Below, piece by piece: positions 1 to 14,999 of a stretch of DNA of 64,000 nucleotides. Source of the stretch: DASYTH01 sp035762905 (GTDB lineage Bacteria; Actinomycetota; Actinomycetes; Mycobacteriales; Pseudonocardiaceae); contig NZ_DASUCC010000024.1 in NCBI RefSeq assembly GCF_035762905.1, positions 14,931 to 78,930 on the forward strand, written 5' to 3'. The notes below the pieces were generated by a model that saw nothing but the letters and a program-made list of their open reading frames with translations, did not search any database and was not told the origin of the DNA. Position numbers and translations under genes: made by a program. The first letter of the stretch is position 1. Every line of letters starts with the position of its first letter.

Positions 1-2
1 GG

Positions 3-398
3 ATCAAGTCCAATGTGGACAAGCTGGCCGGGGTGACCCAGGTGCTGGTGGACCAGCGGGCCGCGCTGGCCGAGGTGCTCGACGTGGCACCGCTGGCGCT
101 GTCCAACATCATCAACTCGTACAACGGCTCGTCCGGCACGCTGGACAGCCGGTCCAACCTCAACGAGCTGACCGAGCCGCCGATCGTGCTGGTGTGCAAC
201 CTGGTGCGGCAGCTCAGCCCGAGCCAGCTGCCGCCGCTGCTTGCCGACACCTGTGACTCGCTCACCCCGGTGGTCCAGGGGCTGGTGCCGCTGCCGTCGG
301 TGGCCGAGGTGCTCGTGGCGCTGCAGCAGGGCAAGCTGCCGCCGCTGCCGTTGCCGCTGGCCGGCACGGTGTACGGGACACCGGGGGCGATCCGATGA
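3..398 (+). CDS. Mce family protein, MceD-like (C-terminal part only)
   Basis: This is an open frame entering from the left edge; only the last 131 residues are present, so the MlaD-type domain is missing. It is called an Mce protein because it sits directly in front of a lipoprotein Mce gene (MceE type) and a final Mce gene (MceF type), the usual D-E-F order. The visible part is the helical tail (asparagine- and leucine-rich, with two cysteines) ending in a Pro-Leu repeat region, typical of Mce tails. Mce proteins form the extracytoplasmic tunnel of lipid or sterol ABC importers. The stop overlaps the next start by 4 nt (ATGA), so the genes are co-translated. Assignment as the D member is inferred from order. 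Confidence 0.75.
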   Translation: MKSNVDKLAGVTQVLVDQRAALAEVLDVAPLALSNIINSYNGSSGTLDSRSNLNELTEPPIVLVCNLVRQLSPSQLPPLLADTCDSLTPVVQGLVPLPSVAEVLVALQQGKLPPLPLPLAGTVYGTPGAIR

Positions 399-1564
399 TC
401 CGCCGCCTCGTCCTCGCCTGCACCGCCCTGCTCGCCGTCGGCGGCTGCGCCTTCACCGGGATCTACGACATCCCGCTGCCCGGCGGCGCCGACGTCGGCG
501 ACCACCCGTACCGGGTCCGGGCGCAGTTCCGGGACGTGCTGGACCTGGTGCCGCAGTCCGGGGTCAAGGTCAACGAGGTGGCGGTCGGCCGGGTCGAGGA
601 CATCGCGCTGGCCGCAGACGGCTGGACCGCCGAGGTGACCATGCTGGTCAACGGCGACGTGGCGCTGCCGGCCAACGCGCTGGCCAAGCTGCGCCAGTCC
701 AGCCTGCTCGGCGAGAAGTACGTCGAGCTGTCCCCGCCGCCGCCCGCGGCGGCCACCGGCCGGCTGGCCGACGGCGCGCTGATCCCGGTCAACCGCACCA
801 ACCGCAACACCGAGGTCGAGGAGGTGCTCGGCGCGCTGTCCATGTTGCTCAACGGTGGGGGAGTGGAACAGCTGCAGAACATCTCCCGGGAGTTGAACGC
901 CGCGCTGGAGGGCAACGAGCAGAACATCCGGGCGGCACTGGACAATGTGACGGTATTCGTGTCCACTTTGGACGCGAGCCGGGCCGAGATCACCCGTGCG
1001 ATCGACGGCCTCAACCGGCTGGCCGGCACCCTGGCCGCCCAACGCGACCAGATCGCCGGCGCGATCGACAACCTCGGCCCGGGCCTGCGGGTTCTGGCCG
1101 ACCAGCGCGAGCAGTTGGTCACCATGCTGCAGGCGCTGGACTCGCTGTCCGCGGTCGCGGTGGACACCGTCGACCGCGCCCAGGCCGACATCGTCGCCGA
1201 CCTAAAGGCCCTGATGCCGGCCCTGGCCAAGCTCGGCGAGGCCGGCAACGACCTGCCCAAGGCGCTCGAGCTGCTGCTCACCATCCCGTTCCCGGACGAG
1301 GCGGTGAACGACGTGCGCGGCGACTACTTCAACCTGTTCGCCAAGATCGATCTCAACCTGCAGTCGGTGATCGACAACCTGAGCCGGTCCCGGAACAACC
1401 CGCTGGGAAACCTGGCGGTCCCCGGGGCCCAGGCCCCGCCCGCCGCTCCCGCGGTTCCGTTCCCGCTGCCCCCGATCGGCCCGCTGCCGGGTGCCCCTGC
1501 CCCGCCGAGCCCGGGCGCCACCTGCGGTTTCCTCGACGCCCTGCTCGGGAGGTGCGCCCCGTGA
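395..1564 (+). CDS. Mce family lipoprotein, MceE-like (LprK type)
   Basis: A 389-residue protein with a lipoprotein signal peptide: basic start MIRR, hydrophobic stretch, then lipobox VGGC with the lipidated cysteine at residue 18. An MlaD-like domain follows at about residues 40-125 (region with VKVNEVAVGRV), then long helical sequence and a Pro/Ala-rich tail ending near the C-terminus with two cysteines. In Mce operons the fifth subunit is the lipoprotein, which fits this position. It would be anchored to the outer face of the membrane as part of a lipid importer. The ATG overlaps the preceding stop by 4 nt. Substrate cannot be read from the sequence. Confidence 0.85.
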   Translation: MIRRLVLACTALLAVGGCAFTGIYDIPLPGGADVGDHPYRVRAQFRDVLDLVPQSGVKVNEVAVGRVEDIALAADGWTAEVTMLVNGDVALPANALAKLRQSSLLGEKYVELSPPPPAAATGRLADGALIPVNRTNRNTEVEEVLGALSMLLNGGGVEQLQNISRELNAALEGNEQNIRAALDNVTVFVSTLDASRAEITRAIDGLNRLAGTLAAQRDQIAGAIDNLGPGLRVLADQREQLVTMLQALDSLSAVAVDTVDRAQADIVADLKALMPALAKLGEAGNDLPKALELLLTIPFPDEAVNDVRGDYFNLFAKIDLNLQSVIDNLSRSRNNPLGNLAVPGAQAPPAAPAVPFPLPPIGPLPGAPAPPSPGATCGFLDALLGRCAP

Positions 1565-1676
1565 TCCCGACCGGGACCCACCGCACCCGCATCGACGTGC
1601 CGGCAGCGCGGCCGGCGCGGTCCGGCATGCCGGCCGTGACCCGGCCGGCATGCTCGGTCCGTTCGGGGTGGTGCTG

Positions 1677-2948
1677 ATGCTCACCCGCACCGTCCGCCTC
1701 CAGCTGATCGCGTTCCTCGTGATCGCGGTCCTGGCCGTGGTGTACGCGCTGTTCCGGTTCACCGGGCTTGGCGCGGTGTTCGGCGACGAGGGGTACACGG
1801 TCCGGATGAACCTGACCGAGTCGGGCGGGATCTTCAGCAACGCGGAGGTGTCCTACCGCGGGGTGAACGTCGGGCGGGTGGGGGAGATCCGGCTGACCCG
1901 CGAGGGGCTGCAGGTCGATCTCGAGATCGACCCGGACGCCCCGCAGATCCCGGCCGACCTGGACGCGGTGGTGGCCAACCGGTCCGCGGTCGGCGAGCAG
2001 TACGTCGATCTGCGGCCGCGCGACGACGAAGCGCCTTACCTGACCGGGGATTCGGTGATCCCGGCCGACCGGACCAGGACCCCGATCGGCACCGACACCG
2101 TGCTGCGCGATCTGGACAGCCTGGCCGCATCGGTGCCGACCGACGCGCTGCGCACGGTGGTCGACGAGCTGTACCTGGCGTTCAAGGGCACCGGCCAGGA
2201 CCTCCAGGTGCTGCTGGACAGCACCCGCGACCTCACCGACCGGGCCACGGTCTACCTGCCGCAGACCATCTCGCTGATCGACACCGGCGGCACCGTGCTG
2301 GACACCCAGAACGCCGAGTCGGCCAACCTGACCGCGTTCGGCAACGACCTTCGGCTGCTGGCCGAGCAGTTGCGCACCTCCGATCCGGACCTGCGCCGGC
2401 TGATCGCCAACGCGCCGCCGGCGGCCACCGCGGTCACCCGGCTGCTGTCCGAGTCCGGCTCCGGGCTGAGCTTCCTGATCGCGAACCTGCTGACCACGTC
2501 GAACATCCTGCGGGTCCGGGGCGAGGGGCTGGAGTACACGCTGGTCGCCTACCCGGTGCTGTCCGCGGCCGCGCAGGGCGTACTGGCCTCCGGGGACGGC
2601 ACCGTGCACCTGGGCCTCGCGCTGAACCTGTTCGACCCGCCGCCGTGCACCCGGGGCTACGAGCAGACCGTCCGGCGGGACGGGAACCAGACCGGCCCGC
2701 CGGCCCCGCTGCCGGCGCAGACCTACTGCGCGGAGCCGGCCGGCAGCCCGATCAGCGTGCGCGGGTCGCAGAACGCCCCGTTCAACGGGGTGCCGAAGAC
2801 ACCGAGCCAGGCCGACATCGCGGCCAATGCCGGCCGGCCCCAGGAACAGGTCGCCGGGCTGGCCAGAGGCAGCCTGCCGGGCACCGTGACCCAGCCGGGC
2901 ATCGAGGGGTTGCGCAGCCTCGCGCAGATGCTCGGCCTGACCAGTTGA
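1677..2948 (+). CDS. Mce family protein, MceF-like
   Basis: A 423-residue protein beginning MLTRTVRLQL, with one N-terminal membrane segment (about residues 8-28) and an MlaD-like domain at about 38-115, followed by the helical Mce domain and a proline-rich tail. The start at 1677 is preferred because actinobacterial MceF proteins commonly begin MLTR and a GGGGTGG stretch lies just upstream; in-frame ATG at 1650 and GTGs at 1668/1671 are alternatives. It is the last mce structural gene here; two Mce-associated genes follow. It probably acts as a membrane-anchored subunit of the importer tunnel. Confidence 0.83.
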   Translation: MLTRTVRLQLIAFLVIAVLAVVYALFRFTGLGAVFGDEGYTVRMNLTESGGIFSNAEVSYRGVNVGRVGEIRLTREGLQVDLEIDPDAPQIPADLDAVVANRSAVGEQYVDLRPRDDEAPYLTGDSVIPADRTRTPIGTDTVLRDLDSLAASVPTDALRTVVDELYLAFKGTGQDLQVLLDSTRDLTDRATVYLPQTISLIDTGGTVLDTQNAESANLTAFGNDLRLLAEQLRTSDPDLRRLIANAPPAATAVTRLLSESGSGLSFLIANLLTTSNILRVRGEGLEYTLVAYPVLSAAAQGVLASGDGTVHLGLALNLFDPPPCTRGYEQTVRRDGNQTGPPAPLPAQTYCAEPAGSPISVRGSQNAPFNGVPKTPSQADIAANAGRPQEQVAGLARGSLPGTVTQPGIEGLRSLAQMLGLTS

Positions 2949-2996
2949 CATGACGACCAGAATTTTCCGTACCAGCCTGACTACCCTGGAGTAGCA

Positions 2997-3548
2997 ATGA
3001 CAAGTGTGGACGACGGCGTGGAACCGGGCGCACACCGGCGCTGGGCGAACCCACTGCTGCTCGGCGCGGTCGCCCTGGCCGTCGCGGCCGTGGTGGTCGC
3101 CGTCTGGTTCGGCGTTTCCTGGTTGCGGGCCAGCAACGACGACACCCTGGCAAGGGCCACGGCTCGGGACGAGGTGGACCGGGTGGCCCGGCAGGCGATC
3201 ATGACGTTCCAGACGCTGGACTACCGCAAGGTGGACGAGAGCCTGGCCAACTGGGAGGCGGCGTCCACCGGCGACCTGCACAACGACGTGGCCGGCCGCA
3301 AGGAGTCCAGCAGGCAGGCGATCGTGGACGCGAAGACGGTGACCACGGCCCAGGTGCTCTCGCTCGCGGTGACCGATCTGAACGAGTTCGAGGGCAAGGC
3401 CTCGGTGATCGCCGCCGCCGTTGTGGACGTGGCGACCGAGGGCCAGCAGCCGGCCAAGAAGTACATGCGGATCCAGGGTGCGCTGCAGCGCACCGCCGAC
3501 GGCTGGAAGTTGTCCGCCGTCGGCTATGTCGATCCCGCCCGCTCCTGA
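2997..3548 (+). CDS. Mce-associated membrane protein
   Basis: A 183-residue protein with a short cytoplasmic N-terminus, one membrane helix at about residues 17-42 and an extracytoplasmic alpha+beta domain with conserved-looking FQTLDYRKVDE and YMRIQGAL motifs. This is the architecture of the Mas (Mce-associated) proteins, which have a domain of NTF2-like appearance and are thought to stabilise or assist Mce complexes. It lies 48 nt after mceF and is followed by a second gene of the same kind. ATG start; a GGAG precedes it (ctggagtagcaATG). Confidence 0.78.
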   Translation: MTSVDDGVEPGAHRRWANPLLLGAVALAVAAVVVAVWFGVSWLRASNDDTLARATARDEVDRVARQAIMTFQTLDYRKVDESLANWEAASTGDLHNDVAGRKESSRQAIVDAKTVTTAQVLSLAVTDLNEFEGKASVIAAAVVDVATEGQQPAKKYMRIQGALQRTADGWKLSAVGYVDPARS

Positions 3549-3568
3549 CCTGATCGAGAGGATCCGCG

Positions 3569-4489
3569 TTGCCTCCCACCCGTCGCCACCCCAGAACCCC
3601 GACCCCACCGCCCCGGCGCCCCCGGGTGGCCGGTCTGCGCCGGCCGGCCGACCCGCAGCGGACCGCGCCGGCCGACGCCCCGGACCCGGCCGAGCCGGCC
3701 ACCCCGGACCCGGTTGACGCCGCCGATCCGGCGATCGAGGAAACCCTGGTCGTCGGGTCGGTGATCGGCGACGACACCGACGACCGGGAGCCAGAGGACG
3801 ACGACCTCGCCGCGCCGAAACCCCGGCCCCGCCCGGCCGGCAAGCGCCGGGACGCCGGCACCACCCAGCCCGACGACCTGGCCGAGGCGGAGGCCGAGGC
3901 CGGGACCGCCTACCAGGACCTCGCCGAGCCGGTGCCGCGCCGGGCCAGCCCGTACGCCCTCGCGATCGTGCTGGTCGTGGTGGCGGTGCTGGCGGCCGGC
4001 CTTGCGGTCTGGTTCCGCGGCGAGGCGAACAGCGCCCGCGAGTCGGCCGACGTGAACAACGCGGCGCTGACCGATCCGGCGGCCGCCAGCGAGCTGGTCG
4101 CGCAGCTGCGCGGTGCGCTGGAGCAGGTGCTGTCCTACAACTACACCGACCTGGAGCGCACGGCGAACGCGGCGCGGGAGCACCTGGCCGGCAAGGCGCC
4201 GTGCGAGTACGAGCAGCTGTTCGGCGAGGTGCGCAAGCTCGCGCCGGAGCAGAAGATCGTGGTCAGCGCCCAGGTGCGGGAGATCGGGCTGGTCCGGCTT
4301 GAGGGCGACCGGGCGGTGCTGCTGGCCTTCGTCGACCAGCGGTCCACCCGGGCCGACCAGAACCAGACCGCGGTCAGCGGGGCGCAGTTCAACGTCAACG
4401 CCGAGCGCCAGGACGGCCGGTGGAAGATCACCGGCTTCGACCTGCTCGGGCAGCCCCTAGCGGACGGGAAGGCCGCGCCGCAGTGCTAG
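3569..4489 (+). CDS. Mce-associated membrane protein with long disordered N-terminus
   Basis: A 306-residue protein. Residues 1-125 are proline-, acid- and arginine-rich and probably disordered and cytoplasmic; a membrane helix lies at about 129-150; the outer domain carries LSYNYTDLERTANAAREHL and FVDQRSTR, typical of Mce-associated proteins. TTG start at 3569 is supported by GAGAGGA at 3556-3562; no ATG or GTG lies in frame before the membrane helix at a sensible place. It closes the mce operon, 20 nt after the previous gene. The paired Mas genes are probably both partners of the upstream Mce subunits. Confidence 0.75.
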   Translation: MPPTRRHPRTPTPPPRRPRVAGLRRPADPQRTAPADAPDPAEPATPDPVDAADPAIEETLVVGSVIGDDTDDREPEDDDLAAPKPRPRPAGKRRDAGTTQPDDLAEAEAEAGTAYQDLAEPVPRRASPYALAIVLVVVAVLAAGLAVWFRGEANSARESADVNNAALTDPAAASELVAQLRGALEQVLSYNYTDLERTANAAREHLAGKAPCEYEQLFGEVRKLAPEQKIVVSAQVREIGLVRLEGDRAVLLAFVDQRSTRADQNQTAVSGAQFNVNAERQDGRWKITGFDLLGQPLADGKAAPQC

Positions 4490-4529
4490 AGCACCGCTGG
4501 TGTCCCGGGGCTGGAATCGCTCCAATCGA

Positions 4530-4542
4530 CCGCGACCCGCGG
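4530..4542 (+). terminator. weak hairpin after the mce operon
   Basis: CCGCG and CGCGG form a 5-bp stem over a 3-nt loop, followed by CGTTT. It lies about 40 nt after the last mce-associated stop codon and is the only dyad there that looks like a stop signal. The stem is short, so this is a weak call. Confidence 0.25.
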
Positions 4543-4691
4543 CGTTTCCCCAGGTCGGCATGCACGGAGAGTAGCCAATACCTCGACTAGAGGTAGGGAT
4601 CATGGTGCGGCATCTTGACTCGGCGGCGCCGCAGGGTCACGCTGTTTGTCAGCGCGCACTCCAGCGAGAGGATTCCCTTGAGCGGCGGGCC

Positions 4692-4720
4692 TGGACAGTC
4701 GCCGGTTTGATGGCTAGACT
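4692..4720 (+). promoter_or_regulatory. rpoBC promoter P1
   Basis: TGGACA (4692-4697) and TAGACT (4715-4720) are separated by 17 bp, a near-consensus housekeeping sigma promoter. The transcript would start near 4727, giving a leader of about 120 nt before the TTG start of rpoB. Confidence 0.65.
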
Positions 4721-4726
4721 GCCCCT

Positions 4727-4757
4727 TTGCGCTGCCCACTTTCGCATGCCCTAGACT
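4727..4757 (+). promoter_or_regulatory. possible rpoBC promoter P2
   Basis: A second TAGACT (4752-4757) lies 37 bp after the first, with TTGCGC (4727-4732) 19 bp upstream. The spacing is long, so it could be a weaker tandem promoter or a chance repeat. Confidence 0.35.
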
Positions 4758-4845
4758 GGTGGGTACCACCGCACCCTGTGCCAGACGCGCTACCTCCCGC
4801 TAGCGCGGCTGCGCAGACCGCTCATAGTCCCTGGAAGGACGCATC

Positions 4846-8343
<3,498 letters not shown>

Positions 8344-8426
8344 TACCGCGCCGCGCCGGGTGCTCCGTGCACCCGGCGCAGGCCCGATCCCCGTCAGACA
8401 TACCAACAAAAGGGGAAAGAACCGAC

Positions 8427-12329
<3,903 letters not shown>

Positions 12330-12343
12330 CCACCCCACCCCGA

Positions 12344-12373
12344 CGAAGGCCGCCCTCCCCAGGGCGGCCTTCG
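12344..12373 (+). terminator. rpoBC terminator
   Basis: A perfect 13-bp stem (12344-12356 with 12361-12373) over a CCCC loop begins 14 nt after the rpoC stop. There is no U-tract, as is common for actinobacterial stop hairpins. Confidence 0.8.
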
Positions 12374-12694
12374 CCATGCGGAAAACGGGTCCGGCATCCG
12401 AGGTCCCTCTTCGGTCCGGTGAGTTCCGGGCTCCGGCCTCCGAGTGCCGATTTCGTGGCTTGCGGACTTGCAGATAGCAAATCGCGGATCGGGAATGGCA
12501 GCATGCGGTTGCCCCCGGCGATTCGCCGGGAATCGCCGGAATGGCGGCAGCTGACGGATCTGGCCGCCCTTCTGGGCGGAATTAGCCGTCTCAACGGCGG
12601 TTTCGGTTGCCGCATGACCTGTCTTACCGTCAGCAGACCAGGTTGGGCCTCCTCGCGCCAACTCGGTCGAGGAGGTGCGTGCGGTGGGACCTTG
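12374..12694 (+). other. rpoC-sagB spacer, no gene found
   Basis: About 320 nt between the rpoC terminator and the SagB-like gene. I looked for a small RiPP-type precursor on both strands and found no short frame with a start, a ribosome site and a leader-core look. GGAGG at 12671-12675 lies 20 nt before the chosen SagB start. Confidence 0.4.
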
Positions 12695-14062
12695 GTGAGC
12701 GAGGGGAACTGCGCTCGGCACCTTCGGCTCCGCCCGGCGGTGTTCGTGGCCACCGGGGCGGATGGGCAGGTCGCGCTGCTGCGCGGAGCCGGGTGGGGGG
12801 AGCACATCGGGGTGCTGAGCGCGGGCCAGCGGGAACTGCTCGGGGAGCTCGCGGCGGATGAGCACCCGGAGGCGGCACTGCTCGACCGGTTCGGGCCCGG
12901 GACGGCGGCACTGCTGGACCGGTTGCGGGCCGGCGGGTGGCTGACCGCCCGGCTCTCCTTTCGGAACCGGTCGCTGATCACCGTCCGGCCCCTTGGACCG
13001 CACCTGGAGCCCCGGGCCGCTCCGCTGCGGGCGCCGCGGTTGTCCAGGTTCGCGCTCATGCGGCGCGCCGGCGACGAGTTGGTGTTGGAGTCGCCGCGGT
13101 GCCGGGCCTCGGTGGAGATTCACGACCTGGACGTCCTGACCGTGCTGCACCGGATGGCGGGCTCGGCGGAGCCGTGTGTTCCGGCCGGGCTGACCGCCGG
13201 CGTGGTCGCGGAGCTGGTCGGCGAGCTGGCCTGGTACGGCTTCGTCCGGGACGCCGAGGAGGACATGCGCGCCGATCTGACCACCGAGCAGTGGAGCCCG
13301 CACGAGCTGTGGTTCCACGCGCGCAGCCGAGCCGGGTACCACGACGAGCCGTTCGGCCTCACGCGGTGGGCCGACGGGCGGCACGCGCCGCTGCCGGCCC
13401 GGCGGGCACCCTGGGCGGTGGAGGCCGCGCTGCCGCTGCCGGTGCCGGACGGTGCCGAGCGAGCCGGGATGCCGTTCGCGGCCGTGCTGGAGGCCAGGCG
13501 GTCGGTCCGGGAGCCGGACGACGAGCACCCGCTCACCGTCGCCCAACTGGGTGAGTTTCTGCACCAGGCGGCCGGGGTCCGCCGGGTGCTCCGGGACGAC
13601 CGGAACGAGGTGTCGCTGAGGCCGAGCCCGTCCGGCGGTGCGCTGCACGGCCTGGAGATCTATCCGGTGGTCACGCAGGTGACGGGCCTGGCGTCCGGCA
13701 TGTACCACTACGACCCGTTCGGTCACCGGCTCGAACCGGTTCCGGCCGCCGAGCCCGCCGTGCGCCAGCTGGTCTGGCGGGCCGCCGAGGCGGCCGGCGG
13801 CGGCCGCTCGCCGCACGTGCTGCTGGTCTGCACCGCCCGGTTCGGCCGGGTGATGTGGAAGTACCAGAGCATGGCCTATGCCCTGATCCTCAAGGACCTC
13901 GGCGCCCTGCTGCAGACCATGTACCTGGTCGCCACCGCGATGAACCTCGCCCCCTGCGCCATCGGCACCGGCGACTCCGACCTGTTCGCCCAGGCCACCG
14001 CCCTCAATCCCCTGGAGGAGGCGAGCGTTGGCGAGTTCATGCTCTCCAGCAGGACAACGTAG
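12695..14062 (+). CDS. SagB-type FMN oxidoreductase, orphan
   Basis: About 455 residues. The C-terminal 190 residues are a nitroreductase-fold dehydrogenase: VLEARRSVRE (about 265), RPSPSGGALHGLEIYPVV, the MWKYQSMAYALILKDLGALLQTMYL helix region and an ending with GTGDSDLF. This matches the SagB/ThcOx-type family, which uses FMN to oxidise azolines in ribosomal peptide toxins or acts as a general oxidase. The first 260 residues look like the helical, winged-helix-like region found in front of many SagB proteins. Start is uncertain: GTG 12695 has GGTGGGA 5 nt ahead; TTG 12692 and ATG 12614 are in frame. No cyclodehydratase, precursor or transporter is nearby, so the substrate is unknown. Confidence 0.75.
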   Translation: MSEGNCARHLRLRPAVFVATGADGQVALLRGAGWGEHIGVLSAGQRELLGELAADEHPEAALLDRFGPGTAALLDRLRAGGWLTARLSFRNRSLITVRPLGPHLEPRAAPLRAPRLSRFALMRRAGDELVLESPRCRASVEIHDLDVLTVLHRMAGSAEPCVPAGLTAGVVAELVGELAWYGFVRDAEEDMRADLTTEQWSPHELWFHARSRAGYHDEPFGLTRWADGRHAPLPARRAPWAVEAALPLPVPDGAERAGMPFAAVLEARRSVREPDDEHPLTVAQLGEFLHQAAGVRRVLRDDRNEVSLRPSPSGGALHGLEIYPVVTQVTGLASGMYHYDPFGHRLEPVPAAEPAVRQLVWRAAEAAGGGRSPHVLLVCTARFGRVMWKYQSMAYALILKDLGALLQTMYLVATAMNLAPCAIGTGDSDLFAQATALNPLEEASVGEFMLSSRTT

Positions 14063-14075
14063 TACCGCCGTACTA
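14060..14075 (+). promoter_or_regulatory. vapBC operator overlapping a -10 box
   Basis: TAGTAC-CGCC-GTACTA is a perfect 6-bp inverted repeat ending 10 nt before vapB and overlapping the sagB stop codon. TACTAT (14071-14076) inside it is a good -10, which would start transcription at or just before the vapB ATG, giving a leaderless mRNA. Antitoxin binding here would block the promoter, as is usual for self-regulated toxin-antitoxin pairs. Confidence 0.6.
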
Positions 14076-14085
14076 TCCTGCGGTC

Positions 14086-14358
14086 ATGGAGCAGGTCCCC
14101 GTACGCGTGCTGAACCAGGACACCGCCGGCGTACTGGCCCGGGTGGAGAACGGTGAGGTGGTCGAGATCACCAGCCGCGGCAAGCCGATCGCCCGGATCA
14201 TCCCGATCGTCCCTCGGGAGATCGAAGGCCTGGTCGCCGCCGGGCGCCTGATCCCGGCCACCGACCGCACCCCGTTCCCGATGCCGCCCGGCGACGTCGA
14301 TGAGACCGGCTCCGCGTCGGCCGCGCTCATCGCCATGCGGGAAGAGGAGCGTTGGTGA
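14086..14358 (+). CDS. vapB: antitoxin, Phd/YefM-like (VapB partner)
   Basis: A 90-residue protein beginning MEQVPVRVLNQDTAGVLARV. The first 45 residues (strand-helix pattern ending VVEITSRGKPIARIIPI) are the Phd/YefM-type DNA-binding dimerisation domain; the acidic, proline-rich remainder is the disordered segment that would wrap the toxin. ATG at 14086 is chosen because it gives the canonical N-terminus; no clear ribosome site precedes it, consistent with a leaderless message. Its stop overlaps the toxin start (GTGA), so the two are translated as a pair. Confidence 0.85.
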   Translation: MEQVPVRVLNQDTAGVLARVENGEVVEITSRGKPIARIIPIVPREIEGLVAAGRLIPATDRTPFPMPPGDVDETGSASAALIAMREEERW

Positions 14359-14759
14359 TCTATCTGGACAGCTGCGCGATCGTCAAGTTGATCGCCCCGG
14401 AGACTGAGACCCCGGCGCTGGTCGGCTGGCTTGATGACCACCCTGGCGAGCGGGTGACCTCGGCGCTGTCCGAGATCGAGGTACCGCGGGCACTGCGCCG
14501 GGCCGCCCCACGTCGGCTCGGCATCATGTCGGGCGTGCTGTCTAGAATGGCCCGGTTCGAGGTCGACGCGCCGGTCCGGGCTACGGCCGCCGCGTACATG
14601 GATTCCACCCTGCGTTCGCTGGACGCCATCCACCTGGCGACCGCCGAGAATCTCACCGCGTCCGGCATGCGGATCAGCGCGTTCGTGACCTACGACAAGC
14701 GGCTGGGAACAGCGGCGGCGGAGTCGGGGTTGACCGTGGTGGCACCCGGGGCGGTGTGA
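14355..14759 (+). CDS. vapC: PIN-domain ribonuclease toxin
   Basis: 134 residues with the PIN acidic set in place: Asp5 (MIYLDSCA), Glu42 (SEIEV), Asp90 (LRSLDAIHLA) and Asp114 (TYDKRL). VapC toxins cut tRNA or rRNA and are held inactive by the cognate antitoxin encoded just upstream. GTG at 14355 overlaps the vapB stop by 4 nt and has GAGGAG upstream. The catalytic set is complete, so the toxin is likely functional. The pair sits between sagB and the str operon with no transposase near it. Confidence 0.88.
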   Translation: MIYLDSCAIVKLIAPETETPALVGWLDDHPGERVTSALSEIEVPRALRRAAPRRLGIMSGVLSRMARFEVDAPVRATAAAYMDSTLRSLDAIHLATAENLTASGMRISAFVTYDKRLGTAAAESGLTVVAPGAV

Positions 14760-14771
14760 GGGGACCCCGCT

Positions 14772-14801
14772 TTGACCTCGGTTGGCGGGGGAAGGTATCT
14801 T
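14772..14801 (+). promoter_or_regulatory. str operon promoter
   Basis: TTGACC (14772-14777) and TATCTT (14796-14801), 18 bp apart, just after the vapC stop. It would drive rpsL-rpsG-fusA with a leader of about 190 nt. Confidence 0.7.
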
Positions 14802-14812
14802 ACCTACTTGTG

Positions 14813-14828
14813 CCCGACTCTTGTCGGG
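14813..14828 (+). other. 5-prime leader stem-loop of the str operon
   Basis: CCCGAC-TCTT-GTCGGG is a perfect 6-bp hairpin that would begin within a few nucleotides of the predicted transcript start. It may protect the 5-prime end of the mRNA. The rest of the leader up to 14999 shows no larger structure that I could pair. Confidence 0.45.
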
Positions 14829-14999
14829 TCGGTCGGTGTGCCTGGGCGTGACGCTGGGCATGTCGAGTTCCTCGCGAACCCCAGAGGATTATTCACCCGA
14901 ACGGGTGCCTGACTAGGGCGACACGCCCGACCTCGGGGTACGGGGGGACCGGGGAACACACAAGGCAAACATGCGACGTTGAGAAGAGAAAGCCGGTCT

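Larger units (their letters stand above)
4490..4845 (+). other. rpoB upstream region (no firm gene)
   Basis: This 356-nt stretch holds the end signal of the mce operon, two promoter-like sequences and the rpoB leader. A 50-codon frame (4602-4754) with ATG and a purine-rich stretch ahead runs through promoter P1 and ends exactly at the second TAGACT; it resembles nothing I recognise. No tRNA and no attenuator hairpin as strong as those elsewhere in the window was found. Confidence 0.5.

Noticed and set aside
12607..12861. An 84-codon frame as RiPP precursor before sagB
   Set aside because: It overlaps the sagB coding frame, is arginine- and glycine-rich throughout and has no leader-core boundary or ribosome site.
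12695..14759. A mobile element carrying sagB-vapBC
   Set aside because: No transposase, integrase, terminal inverted repeats or target duplications were found, and base composition is like the surroundings by eye.
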